From the NCBI RefSeq assembly GCF_000720425.1, contig NZ_JOAJ01000009.1, forward strand, positions 526,607-590,606: a stretch of DNA of 64,000 bases. The letters run 5' to 3'. Positions 36,006 to 44,425 of this stretch are shown piece after piece (position 1 is the stretch's first letter; every line of letters starts with the position of its first letter). The notes below the pieces were generated by a model. It made no database searches and was not told the DNA's origin. It worked only from the letters and a program-made list of their open reading frames with translations. This DNA is from Nocardia rhamnosiphila NBRC 108938. GTDB taxonomy: Bacteria > Actinomycetota > Actinomycetes > Mycobacteriales > Mycobacteriaceae. The translations under genes and the position numbers were made by a program.

Positions 36006-36366
36006 GGCTTGTTCACTTCCCTTCACCGGTTGGAACACGCGAAGTGGAGCGAATTCGCAACATGTGCGTGGTCATGGCGTCAGAGGCTACCGCTGGTGTT
36101 CTCGAGCTCCGCATGGTCTGTACGTTTTCGGTGCGTATCGTGCCAGTGAACGCACCGACTGTCCACCCCGCCGGCACCCTCGCGACGGGTCGCCCGGGCC
36201 CGGCGATCTCGCGAATGGGCAGCCACCGGCGGGCGCGGTCGGGCACGGGTCGGCCGGCGGCGAGCCGTGGTGCGCCACGCCCTGGCCCATCGGTCGAGCG
36301 GCCGCACGAACAAGCGCCACACGGGCACATTCGGGCGTTGGACAGGGGCTGGACTCGCGAGGGCAC

Positions 36367-36397
36367 TTGACTGTGCCGCTGCGGCACAGTTCAGGCT
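36367..36397 (+). promoter_or_regulatory. MerR-type promoter with 19-bp spacer and 21-bp palindrome
   Basis: TTGACT (36367-36372) and CAGGCT (36392-36397) are -35 and -10 boxes with the over-long 19-bp spacer that MerR proteins untwist. A perfect palindrome fills it: arm ACTGTGCCGC (36370-36379), a central T, and its mirror to 36390. The gap upstream (36006-36366) shows no gene; the promoter of the SugC-like gene must lie in it. Confidence 0.85.
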
Positions 36398-36452
36398 GGG
36401 TAGCGTGTGCCGGCGCGTTCGCGGCGGCGGAACCGTAGCGGAGGAGTCGGAT

Positions 36453-37214
36453 ATGGCGTGGAGTACCCGTCAGCTGGCGGAACTCGCCGGCACGAGCGTG
36501 CGGGCGGTACGCCACTACCACGACATCGGCCTGCTCGACGAGCCCGAACGCGCCTCCAACGGTTACAAGCGCTACGGCGTGGCGCATCTGCTGCGGGTGC
36601 TGCGCATCAAACGACTCGCCGACCTCGGCATACCGCTGTCGCAGATCGCCGAAATGGGCGACGGGGAGGATTTCCCCCGCGACGCGCTCCAGACCCTGGA
36701 CGCCGAACTGGCCACGACAATCGAACGGCTGCAGCGCATCCGGGTGGAGCTGGCCCTGATTCTGCGGCAGGGCGCACACGCCGATCTGCCACCCGAGATC
36801 GGTTCGACCGCCCATGTACTCACCGACGCCGACCGCGCCTTCACCGTCATCCTGACCCGGGTTCTGGGACCGTCCGGTATGGGCGCGCTGCGGGACCTGC
36901 TGAACGACCAGCGTGAGGTTCCCGCGATGACGGAGTTCGACAACCTTCCCGCCGACGCCGACGAATCCACCCGGGCCGACCTGGCGCAACGTATCGCACC
37001 GTACGCCGGCACGGTGGCTGCCGAGTATCCGGAGATCGCTGCCCCGGCCGCCGATTCGCCGGTGGGGCCCAAGCGGGCGGCGGAAGCGGTCGGCAAGGCG
37101 CTGCGGGATCTGTACAACCCGGCGCAGCTCGACGTCCTGGTCAAGGTGAACCGGCTGCTCTACGGATCGGACGGGCAGCCGCCGGCGAAGGACCGGCGGA
37201 CCGGCCCGGCCTGA
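36453..37214 (+). CDS. MerR family transcriptional regulator
   Basis: The ATG at 36453 follows GGAGGAG and gives 253 residues. The N-terminal winged helix is AWSTRQLAELAGTSVRAVRHYHDIGLLDEPERASNGYKRYG, with the dimerising helix LATTIERLQRIRVELALIL (near 85-103). The ~140-residue C-terminal domain has no metal-binding cysteines, so an organic ligand or a protein partner is more likely than a metal. The upstream promoter has a textbook MerR layout, implying autoregulation. The small gene 156 bp downstream is a probable target. Confidence 0.92.
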   Translation: MAWSTRQLAELAGTSVRAVRHYHDIGLLDEPERASNGYKRYGVAHLLRVLRIKRLADLGIPLSQIAEMGDGEDFPRDALQTLDAELATTIERLQRIRVELALILRQGAHADLPPEIGSTAHVLTDADRAFTVILTRVLGPSGMGALRDLLNDQREVPAMTEFDNLPADADESTRADLAQRIAPYAGTVAAEYPEIAAPAADSPVGPKRAAEAVGKALRDLYNPAQLDVLVKVNRLLYGSDGQPPAKDRRTGPA

Positions 37215-37370
37215 GCCGTCGCGGTGGCGGCCGGCCCGAGAGATGGGCGGATTCCCGTGTCAGTGGGCGTATCAGCCCGGCGTCAGGCCGACGTCAGCCG
37301 AGCCGGTGAAAGTGGCACTGTCCACCGGCCGCACCGGCCGGTAACCCACCACTCCCGGAGGAGAAACACC

Positions 37371-37784
37371 ATGTCCGTCACCTTCACCGACCAGGACAAA
37401 GCCACCCTGCGGACCGCCGCCTACGGCGCCGTCTCGCTGATCTCCGCCACCAGTGTCGCCGGCGGCTCGCCGCACAAGGCCGCCACCGACGGCTCCATCG
37501 CCCTGGGCTCGGCGACCGGCGCCATCGGACACGTGCTCGCCGATGTGAAAGCGAAGGAGATCACGCTGAAGGGGAGGAACGTAGCGGAACTCGCCGATCA
37601 GGTACTGCCGGCCCTGACCGCGGCCATGACCCTGCTGAAGCGGCAGGATACGGCCGAGGCGGACAACTTCCGCAGCACCGTCCTCGTCGCCGTCGAGTCG
37701 GCCACCCGCCCGCAGAAGGCCGCACCCGCCCCCATCCTGGTGGATATGACCCGCAAGATCACCGCGGCCCTCGACGCCGCGTAG
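37371..37784 (+). CDS. Small conserved-looking protein, unknown function
   Basis: The ATG at 37371 has an ideal GGAGGAG site, giving 137 residues (MSVTFTDQDKATLRTAAYGAV). It has no signal peptide and no clear membrane helix. The first half is rich in Ala, Ser and Gly (SLISATSVAGGSPHKAATDGSIALGSATGAIGHVLADV) and the second half is amphipathic helices (LADQVLPALTAAMTLLKRQDTAEADNF). I do not recognise a family. Its position behind the MerR gene and very strong ribosome site suggest high, inducible expression. Confidence 0.75.
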   Translation: MSVTFTDQDKATLRTAAYGAVSLISATSVAGGSPHKAATDGSIALGSATGAIGHVLADVKAKEITLKGRNVAELADQVLPALTAAMTLLKRQDTAEADNFRSTVLVAVESATRPQKAAPAPILVDMTRKITAALDAA

Positions 37785-37891
37785 GTGCCGGGTATCCGGC
37801 CGGGTTCGCTCTCGGAACCCTTCGAGATCATCACATCGGGCCGTGATGCCGCAACGGCGGGGCCGGGAGATAAGTGGCCCGTGATACGCGA

Positions 37892-37929
37892 ACGCACCGC
37901 GTAACCCCTCATCGGGCTACGCGGTGCGT
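37892..37929. terminator. Bidirectional terminator
   Basis: ACGCACCGCGTA and TACGCGGTGCGT form a perfect 12-bp stem with a 14-base loop, between convergent genes ending at 37784 and 37962. Confidence 0.7.
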
Positions 37930-37961
37930 CGCGGGCACACCCCGGACGAATCCGGCGGACG

Positions 37962-39266
37962 CTAACTCGTGGTGGTGAGCTCGCCCTCGGGTTCTCCCGG
38001 GCGGACCGGCGGGTGCGCCGGCCGCTCCGGTTCCTTGGTGAAGAACAGCATCGCCGCCGAGCCGATGAGGCACAGGACCGTCATGACGATGAAGCCGCCG
38101 TCGTAGGTGCCGGTTTCGGAGACGATGAAGCCCATCACCGACGGGGCCACGATCCCGGAGAGGGCGAAGCACGCGTCGGCGAAACCGGCCGCGGTGCCCG
38201 GCTGGGTCGGGGCGGCGTCGATCGAGGCCACCCACCAGATGCCGCCGGTGATGAAGCCGAAGCCGACACCCGCGGAGATGCAGATCAGAGCGATGGTGAG
38301 GTTGCCGGGGAAGAAGAGGATCGGGGCGATCGAGGCACCGGCGAGCAGGAGCGCCACGCCGATGATGAGGAATCGCGACCGGATGCGCTCGGTGCGTTTG
38401 TACACGCGGTCCACCAGGATGCCGCCGGCGAGCGCGCCGACCACACCGGCCGCCCACGGTGCCACCGAGAAACCGCCGACCTCCTTGATGGAGAGACCGA
38501 ATTCGTGTTCGAGGTACTGGGGGAGCCAGTACATGAAGGCCCAGAACATGAATCCCCAGGCGAAGTAGCCGAGTCCGACGAGCCACAGGTTGCGGTTGCG
38601 CAGGATCTCGCCCCAGTCGACCTTCTCCTCGTGCCCGCTGTCCTCACCGTCGGTCTGACCGGCCCGGATGTAGCGCAGTTCCTTGTCCGAGACGAAGGAC
38701 GCCTCACTCGGCGAGTTCTTCAGGAACGGGTAGGCCACGACCACCCAGATCAGTCCGGCGACCGCGAGCACGAAAAACATGCCCTTCCAGCTGACCAGCG
38801 CGATCAGCTGGGTGAGGATCGGTCCGCCGATCAGCAGGCTGCCCGACACCGCGACGCCGCCGATGAGGGCGAGCGCCTTGCCGCGTTCATGCGCCGGCAG
38901 CCACCGGCTGGCGATCCGCGTCGCCGCCGGGAAGCACGGCGCTTCACCGGCTCCGAGGAGGATACGCAGCAGGATGAGACCGATGAACCCGCCCGCGAAC
39001 GGGGTCAGCGCAGTGGCCGCGGCCCAGATGAACATCCCCACGATGAGGACGCGGCGCGAACCGTACCGGTCGACCAGCGGCCCCGACAGCAGGGCGAAAA
39101 GCATGTAGCCGATCGAGAATGCGGAACTGATGACGCCGTACTGGCCGGTCGTGATTCCGAACTCGTCCCGCAGATGGCTTGCGGCGAACGAGATGGCGCT
39201 GCGATCGACATAATTCACCACCACCAGGCCCAAGATGATGGCGATTGTCCACCAACGCGATTTCAT
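37962..39266 (-). CDS. MFS transporter, anion:cation symporter (ACS)-like
   Basis: The ATG at 39266 with AGGAG seven bases upstream gives 434 residues. Twelve membrane helices are predicted. NYVDRSAISFAASHLRDEFGITTGQYGVISSAFSIGYMLF at the N-terminus is the hallmark of ACS/glucarate-phthalate permeases, as is the loop motif GPLVDRYGSRRVLIVG. A central hydrophilic loop (~SDKELRYIRAGQTDGEDSGHEEKVDW) separates the halves. It probably imports an organic anion, the substrate of the catabolic cluster it ends. It is the last gene of the minus-strand operon. Confidence 0.9.
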   Translation of the reverse strand: MKSRWWTIAIILGLVVVNYVDRSAISFAASHLRDEFGITTGQYGVISSAFSIGYMLFALLSGPLVDRYGSRRVLIVGMFIWAAATALTPFAGGFIGLILLRILLGAGEAPCFPAATRIASRWLPAHERGKALALIGGVAVSGSLLIGGPILTQLIALVSWKGMFFVLAVAGLIWVVVAYPFLKNSPSEASFVSDKELRYIRAGQTDGEDSGHEEKVDWGEILRNRNLWLVGLGYFAWGFMFWAFMYWLPQYLEHEFGLSIKEVGGFSVAPWAAGVVGALAGGILVDRVYKRTERIRSRFLIIGVALLLAGASIAPILFFPGNLTIALICISAGVGFGFITGGIWWVASIDAAPTQPGTAAGFADACFALSGIVAPSVMGFIVSETGTYDGGFIVMTVLCLIGSAAMLFFTKEPERPAHPPVRPGEPEGELTTTS

Positions 39267-39297
39267 AGCGAACTCCTGAGATAAAGCTGCCGCGGGG

Positions 39298-40506
39298 TCA
39301 GATGACGCCGCGTGCCCGCAGGTCGTCGATGTCCTCGGGACTGCGCCCGAGATCGGTGAGGACCTTGTCGGTGTCGGCACCGGCGGGTCGTCCGGTGTGC
39401 CGGATCGCCCCGGGCGATCGGGTCATGCGCCACATCACGTTCTGCATGCGCATGGGGCCGAGCTCGCTGTCCTCGACGGTGGTGACCATGTCGGTGGCGA
39501 CGACCTGCGGATCGGTGAGCAGGTCGCTCGGACGGTAGACCGGCGCGACGGCCGCGCCGGCTTCTTCGAAAACACTCGTGACCTCGTCACGAGTTCGTTC
39601 GGCGATCCAGCCGCCGACGTATGTGTCGAGCAGGTCGGCGTGCTCGGCGCGGGTGCGCCCGGTCGCGAACCATTCCTCGTCGATCACCTCGGGATGCCCC
39701 ACCAGCCGCATCACGCGTTCGGCGATGGCCTGGGCGCTGGTGGAGATCGCGACCCAGTGGTCGTCTTTGGTGCGATACAGGTTCCGGGGCGCGTTGTTCT
39801 GCGACCGGTTACCGGTGCGCTCCTGGTCGATCCCGAGCTGATCGGCGTAGATCACCCCGGGTCCGACCGCGGTCATGATCGGGGTGAGCAGGTCGAGGTC
39901 GACCTCCTGCCCGGTGCCGCCGTTGCGTTCGCGTTCGAACAGCGCCATCGAGATCGCCGAGGAACCGGCGACACCGGCGATGGAATCGGCGAGCCCGAAG
40001 GCCGGCAGGGTGGGCGGCCCGTCGGGTTGACCGGTGAGGTGGGCGAACCCGCTCATCGATTCGACCAGTGTGCCGAACGCGGGCCGTTTCGCGTAGGGAC
40101 CGTGCTGCCCGAAACCGGTGACGCGCAGCATGATCAGCGCCGGATTACGGGACGAGAGTTCCGCGTAGGACAGGCCCCAGCGTTCGAAGGTGCCCGGGCG
40201 GAAGTTCTCGATCACCACATCCGCTTCGGCGGCCAGATCCCGGAAGATCTGCTGACCGTCGGGGGTGCCGAGGTTCAGCGTGATCGTCTGCTTGTTGCGG
40301 GCGACCATCTTCCACCACAGCGGGATCCCGTCCTTGTCGAGGCCGTGGCCGCGCATCCCGTCCGGTTTCTGCGGGTGCTCGATCTTGATGACCTCGGCGC
40401 CGAAATCACCCAGGATCTGGGCGGTCAGTGGTCCGGCCAGGATGGTGGAGGCATCCAGGACCTTGATTCCGCGCAGCGGACCGGTCGGCTGCTTCTCGTC
40501 GTTCAC
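39298..40506 (-). CDS. CaiB/BaiF family III CoA-transferase
   Basis: The protein has 402 residues from GTG 40506 (GAGGAG upstream). Family III CoA-transferases move CoA between carboxylates. The N-terminal LRGIKVLDASTILAGPLTAQILGDFGAEVIKIEHP and VARNKQTITLNLGTPDGQ are signature segments. The catalytic Asp is expected in PAFGLADSIAGVAGS (near 170). GTGQEVDLDLL is the conserved Gxxx-VDxSL strand. The donor and acceptor acids are unknown; in context it would activate the ring-opened acid for the CitE-like lyase of the divergent arm. It is 11 bp from the amidohydrolase. Confidence 0.92.
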   Translation of the reverse strand: MNDEKQPTGPLRGIKVLDASTILAGPLTAQILGDFGAEVIKIEHPQKPDGMRGHGLDKDGIPLWWKMVARNKQTITLNLGTPDGQQIFRDLAAEADVVIENFRPGTFERWGLSYAELSSRNPALIMLRVTGFGQHGPYAKRPAFGTLVESMSGFAHLTGQPDGPPTLPAFGLADSIAGVAGSSAISMALFERERNGGTGQEVDLDLLTPIMTAVGPGVIYADQLGIDQERTGNRSQNNAPRNLYRTKDDHWVAISTSAQAIAERVMRLVGHPEVIDEEWFATGRTRAEHADLLDTYVGGWIAERTRDEVTSVFEEAGAAVAPVYRPSDLLTDPQVVATDMVTTVEDSELGPMRMQNVMWRMTRSPGAIRHTGRPAGADTDKVLTDLGRSPEDIDDLRARGVI

Positions 40507-40517
40507 CTACGAACTCC

Positions 40518-41978
40518 TCAGTACGGGCGCGAGATGTAGCGGCCCGCGGGCTCGCCGGTGACCACGCCGTCGGCCAGCACCCGGTTACCGCGCACGAAGG
40601 TGTCGGTGACCGCGGCGGTCAGCTCGAAGCCCTCGAACGGCGTGTATTCCTGGGTGGATTCGGAATCCGCGGCGCGCACGGTCCAGGTGCGGTTCGGGTC
40701 GACGATCGCGATATCGGCATCGACGCCCTCCGCGAGCCGGCCCTTACCGGGCAGGCCGTAGCGGTCGGCCGGGTTCGAGGCGACGAGCTGGGCGATCCGG
40801 CGCAGCGACAGCCCGCGCTTGCGGCCCTCGGTGACCAGTCCGGGCAGCAGGTATTCGGTGCCGCCGAAACCGGACTTGGCGGCGAACACATCGTCGCGGT
40901 CCTCGCCGAACTTCACCTCGTCCTTGCAGCAGGCGTGGTCGGAGACGACCCAGTCGATATTGCCGGCGAGCAGGTGCTCCCACAGTGCTTCGACGTCCTC
41001 GCGCGGGCGGATCGGCGGGTTCACCTTGGCGCCCAGACCGTTCGCATTGTCGATATCGGTGAGCAGGTGACCGATGGTGACCTCGCGGCGGAAGTTCACG
41101 TGCGGGAACGCCTCGGCCATCTTCATGGCGGCCTTCAGCGCCTTGGCCGAGCTCAGGTGCAGCAGGTTGATATTCGGCAGTCCGGTCTCGTCGGCCAGGA
41201 AGGACGCGATGGTCACGGCCAGGCCCTCGGAGTGCTGCGGTCGGGACGCGCTGTAGGCGGCGAGACCGCTGAGCTCGCCCTCCTGCTCGACGATCTTGGT
41301 GTATGCGCTCATGATCTCGGCGGTCTCACAGTGCAGCGACAGCGAGATGTGATCGGCGAGTTCGGGGAACTGCTCCCGCGCCTTCTGCACGCCGCGCATC
41401 ACGAACTCGAAATGCGCGATGTCGTAGCGCTCGTCCTCGGGGATCATCAGGAAATCGCTCTGCGAGGTGGACCGCCCGTGCAGGCCGTGGCTGCCGTAGA
41501 ACATGAAGATCTTGAACGAGGTCACGCCCTGATCGGCGGCCAGCGCGGGGATCTCGCCGATATGTTCCTTGGACATGGGCGCCAGGTGGAACGCGTAGTC
41601 GATGTAGCTGCGTCCGGCCGAGGCGTCCAGCACCTCGGGGAAGAAGTCGGCGTAGGCGCCGCCCTTGTTCAGGTAGTACTGCCCGGTCCGCATGTAGGTC
41701 AGCGCGGTGGTGACGCCGCCCTGGGCGCTGGCGCGGGATTCGGTCTGCGTGTCCTCGGCCAGCGGGTTGTAGATGCCCCAGTGCTGGTGGGCGTCCACTA
41801 CGCCGGGAAAGATCAGCTTGCCGGACGCGTCGACGATCTCGGCATCCGCGGACTCCAGGTTCGCGCCGATGGCGGCGATCTTGCCGTCGACGATCAGGAT
41901 GTCCGCGGACTCGCCCTCCTCGGGGGCCGAGTTGTCGGTGCGCACCACGGTGCCGTTCTTGATCAGGTACGAGGTCAT
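40518..41978 (-). CDS. Hydantoinase/dihydropyrimidinase-like amidohydrolase
   Basis: This 486-residue cyclic amidohydrolase starts at ATG 41978 after AGGAGAAG. Metal-site motifs are present: FPGVVDAHQHWG (HxH, near 61-67), the carbamylated-lysine candidate in VTSFKIFMFYG (near 153), LHCET, NLLHLSS, and DWVVSDHACC carrying the Asp. YIDYAFHLAPMSKEHIGEI corresponds to the VDYGFH segment of D-hydantoinases. It should hydrolyse a cyclic amide, imide or ureide. Two cysteines after the Asp-His are unusual. Neighbours indicate a catabolic role other than plain pyrimidine salvage. Confidence 0.9.
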   Translation of the reverse strand: MTSYLIKNGTVVRTDNSAPEEGESADILIVDGKIAAIGANLESADAEIVDASGKLIFPGVVDAHQHWGIYNPLAEDTQTESRASAQGGVTTALTYMRTGQYYLNKGGAYADFFPEVLDASAGRSYIDYAFHLAPMSKEHIGEIPALAADQGVTSFKIFMFYGSHGLHGRSTSQSDFLMIPEDERYDIAHFEFVMRGVQKAREQFPELADHISLSLHCETAEIMSAYTKIVEQEGELSGLAAYSASRPQHSEGLAVTIASFLADETGLPNINLLHLSSAKALKAAMKMAEAFPHVNFRREVTIGHLLTDIDNANGLGAKVNPPIRPREDVEALWEHLLAGNIDWVVSDHACCKDEVKFGEDRDDVFAAKSGFGGTEYLLPGLVTEGRKRGLSLRRIAQLVASNPADRYGLPGKGRLAEGVDADIAIVDPNRTWTVRAADSESTQEYTPFEGFELTAAVTDTFVRGNRVLADGVVTGEPAGRYISRPY

Positions 41979-42017
41979 TTCTTCTCCTGGCGAATATCCG
42001 ATAGGTGAAATCTGGGG

Positions 42018-43385
42018 TCAGGCGGCGACCGGGCTGCTCACGTGCTCGGCGGCGAGGAACGCCAGGCCGAGCGCGGTGATGAGGCCGTTACCGGCCAGGT
42101 AGCCCCCGGCGCCGTGGCCCGAGATGCCGATGGCCGCGCCGCCCGAGGCGTAGAGGCCGGGGACCGGCACACCGCCGGCCAGTACCCGCGCGTGTTCGTC
42201 CACGACCAGACCGCCCTGGGTGTGGAACAGGGCGGGGGTCACGGCGATGGCGACATAGGGCGCGGTGAGGGGGTGGCGGTCGTCGGTGCGACCCTGCCGG
42301 TCCGGTTCCGTACCCGCCGCGGCGCGGTGGGCGGCACCGAGTTCGTCGTCCAGCGCCGCGGCCGGTACGCCGATCCGTTCGGCCAGTTCGGCGGGCGTCG
42401 CGGCGCGGACCAGCGAACCGCTCTCGGCGACGGCGCGGAAATCGTCGAACACCGAGCACAGCGCTTCGATGTGCTCGTCGATGACGATCCATCCGGCACT
42501 GCCGGGCTGGACCGCGAGGATGGCGGCGAATTCCGAATAACCCGTGGTCTCGGGTGCGAACCGGCGGCCCTCGCTGTTCACGATGACGCCGCCGTGGACG
42601 ACGGTGGCCCAGCCGATGAGGGTCTGGCTGCGCGAAGAGAGCGCCGCGTGCCCCTGGTAGGCATCGAGGAACCCGGTGTCGGCCCCCAGCCCCTGTCCGA
42701 TCCGCAGCGCGTCGCCGCGACTGAACTGTCCGCCGTGATAGTGGGCGTCGGCGATCTCCGGGATCCAGCGGCGCACCAGTTCGCTGTCGGCGCCGAAGCC
42801 GTTGGTCGCGAGCAGGACGGCGGGTGTGGTCAGCCGTTCGGCGTTCCCGTCCGGGGTGGCGATCTCGACCCCGGTGACCCGGCCGTCGGTGGTGAGCACC
42901 TCACGCAGGCTCATCGGCGCGATCAGCTCGATCCGCGGGTGGGCGCGGGCGCGCTCGACCAGGTGGCGCAGCAGCTTGGAACCGTGGCGGCCGGGGATGG
43001 TGTGGCAGCGGTCGGCGCTGTGGCCGGGGTAGCGGAAGTCGGTGACCAGTTCGAGGTCGAGTTCCTGAGCGTCGGCGAGCCAGGTGACCAGCCGCGCGCT
43101 CGATTCGGCGAGGGCCCGGGCCAGGCGCTGATCGGCCGTACCGCCGGTTTTGCGGTCGATATCGGCGAGGAACCGGTCCGGGCTGTCCGCGACGCCCGCG
43201 GCCTGCTGCCAGCGGGTGCCGGCGGCCGGGATCATCGCGGTGCACATCGAGGTGTTGTTCCCGCGCTGGAAGTACTCGTCGGCATCGACCACGAGCACGT
43301 TCGCGCCGAGTTCGGCGGCGCGCAGCGCAGCGACCAGCCCGCCGCCCGCACCGGCGACGACGAGATCGAAATCCGGACCGTCCAC
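42018..43385 (-). CDS. FAD-dependent oxidoreductase, fumarate-reductase/ketosteroid-dehydrogenase superfamily
   Basis: From GTG 43385 (AGGAGG six bases upstream) the protein has 455 residues. DLVVAGAGGGLVAALRAAELGANVLVVDAD is the Rossmann FAD motif (residues 6-35). It continues with RGNNTSMCTAMIPAAGTRWQQ, and the C-terminal HTQGGLVVDEHARVL and GLYASGGAAIGISGHGAGGYLAGNGL blocks are shared with KstD and fumarate-reductase-like flavoproteins. It would oxidise or reduce a C-C bond next to a carbonyl. It is first in the minus-strand operon and divergent from IclR, sharing an operator. The substrate is unknown. Confidence 0.88.
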   Translation of the reverse strand: MDGPDFDLVVAGAGGGLVAALRAAELGANVLVVDADEYFQRGNNTSMCTAMIPAAGTRWQQAAGVADSPDRFLADIDRKTGGTADQRLARALAESSARLVTWLADAQELDLELVTDFRYPGHSADRCHTIPGRHGSKLLRHLVERARAHPRIELIAPMSLREVLTTDGRVTGVEIATPDGNAERLTTPAVLLATNGFGADSELVRRWIPEIADAHYHGGQFSRGDALRIGQGLGADTGFLDAYQGHAALSSRSQTLIGWATVVHGGVIVNSEGRRFAPETTGYSEFAAILAVQPGSAGWIVIDEHIEALCSVFDDFRAVAESGSLVRAATPAELAERIGVPAAALDDELGAAHRAAAGTEPDRQGRTDDRHPLTAPYVAIAVTPALFHTQGGLVVDEHARVLAGGVPVPGLYASGGAAIGISGHGAGGYLAGNGLITALGLAFLAAEHVSSPVAA

Positions 43386-43400
43386 GCTTCCTCCTAGTCT

Positions 43401-43417
43401 GTTCCGCTTAGCGGAAC
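43401..43417. promoter_or_regulatory. IclR-type operator 1, GTTCCGC-TTA-GCGGAAC
   Basis: This is a perfect 7-bp inverted repeat with a 3-base spacer, 15 bases upstream of the flavoprotein start. It fits IclR-family catabolic operators (TTCCGC..GCGGAA type). Confidence 0.8.
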
Positions 43418-43532
43418 GCAAGAATGTGGTCCCCTGCACTATGCACGTTCGGCAATCCGGACACAAGTGCCTGTAGAAACGATTAACGCCGACGAAACTC
43501 ATGCATGAGCCGGTCGAGCGGCCTGGACAATC

Positions 43533-43549
43533 GTTTCGCTAAGCGGTAC
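43533..43549. promoter_or_regulatory. IclR-type operator 2, GTTTCGC-TAA-GCGGTAC
   Basis: A degenerate copy of the site at 43401 (14 of 17 positions match), 97 bp upstream of the iclR ATG. Together they bracket the divergent promoter region, suggesting coordinate control of both operons. Confidence 0.72.
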
Positions 43550-43630
43550 AACTTTGTTCAGATGTACGTCGGTCGCGGCGGTAGCGTCGCCGTCGGAACA
43601 ACGAAAAGACCCCGCAGAAACGGAGCCACG

Positions 43631-44425
43631 ATGGAGTCCTCCAGTGGAGGCACCACGTCTGCCGCCCGGGCAGCTGATGTGCTGCTCGAGTTCGGCCGCC
43701 GGTCGAGCGCGCTCGGCGTCTCGGAGATCGCCCGCTCGACCGGTATGTCGAAGGCGGTCGCCCACCGCATCCTCACGACCTTCGTCGAATGCGGTCTGCT
43801 GCTCTACGAGCCCTCGACCCGCCGGTACCTGCTCGGACCGGCGGCGGCGACGCTCGGCGCCCGCGCACTGGACGTATCCCCGCTGCGGCGGATGGCCCGC
43901 GAGGCCCTGGTGGACCTGCAGCGCGCCACGGGCGAGACGGCGACCGTCACCGGCCGGTTACCGGGAGGTCGCGTCTACCTCGATCAGGTCGAGAGTACTC
44001 AGGAAATCAAGATGACCGTCGAGCTGGGTCGCCGGTTCGACCTGCACAGCGGCTCGTCGGGCCGGATAATCCTGGCCCACCTCTCCGAGGAGGAGCAGGA
44101 CGATCTGCTGTCGCGACCGCTGCCCCGGCTGACCGGCACCACGATCGTCGACCCCGCGTCGCTGCGCGCCGCGCTGCGCGAGGCAAGGGAACGGGGAGTG
44201 TGTCGGTCGACCGGGGAACGCCAGGAGGGCGCGGGGTCGATCGCCGCCCCGGTGTTCGGGGCCGACGGCGCGGTGATCGGGTCGGTATCGGTGTGCGGAC
44301 CGAGCTACCGGATGACCGAGGAAGCGTGCGATCGCTACGAGAGCGCACTGGTCGAGGCGGCGCAGCGGGTTTCGCGAGCGCTGGGCCACCGGGTGCCGAA
44401 TCCCGTCGCGGTGGAGGCGAAATGA
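43631..44425 (+). CDS. IclR family transcriptional regulator
   Basis: The ATG at 43631 (CGGAGC upstream) gives 264 residues. Winged HTH: SAARAADVLLEFGRRSSALGVSEIARSTGMSKAVAHRILTTFVECGLL (about 10-57), with wing RRYLLGPAAATLG. The C-terminal IclR effector domain has VYLDQVESTQEIKMTVELGRRFDLHSGSSGRIILAHL and APVFGADGAVIGSVSVCGPSYRM. An upstream in-frame extension lies over the second operator, so the later start is preferred. It overlaps the CitE-like gene by four bases and most likely controls both arms of the cluster. Confidence 0.93.
   Translation: MESSSGGTTSAARAADVLLEFGRRSSALGVSEIARSTGMSKAVAHRILTTFVECGLLLYEPSTRRYLLGPAAATLGARALDVSPLRRMAREALVDLQRATGETATVTGRLPGGRVYLDQVESTQEIKMTVELGRRFDLHSGSSGRIILAHLSEEEQDDLLSRPLPRLTGTTIVDPASLRAALREARERGVCRSTGERQEGAGSIAAPVFGADGAVIGSVSVCGPSYRMTEEACDRYESALVEAAQRVSRALGHRVPNPVAVEAK

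Noticed and set aside
40518..41978. Plain dihydropyrimidinase of pyrimidine breakdown
   Set aside because: No dihydropyrimidine dehydrogenase or beta-ureidopropionase nearby; CoA-transferase and lyase context points to another substrate.
42018..43385. 3-ketosteroid delta1-dehydrogenase
   Set aside because: Only superfamily-level blocks match; neighbours are amide/acid catabolic genes, not steroid genes.
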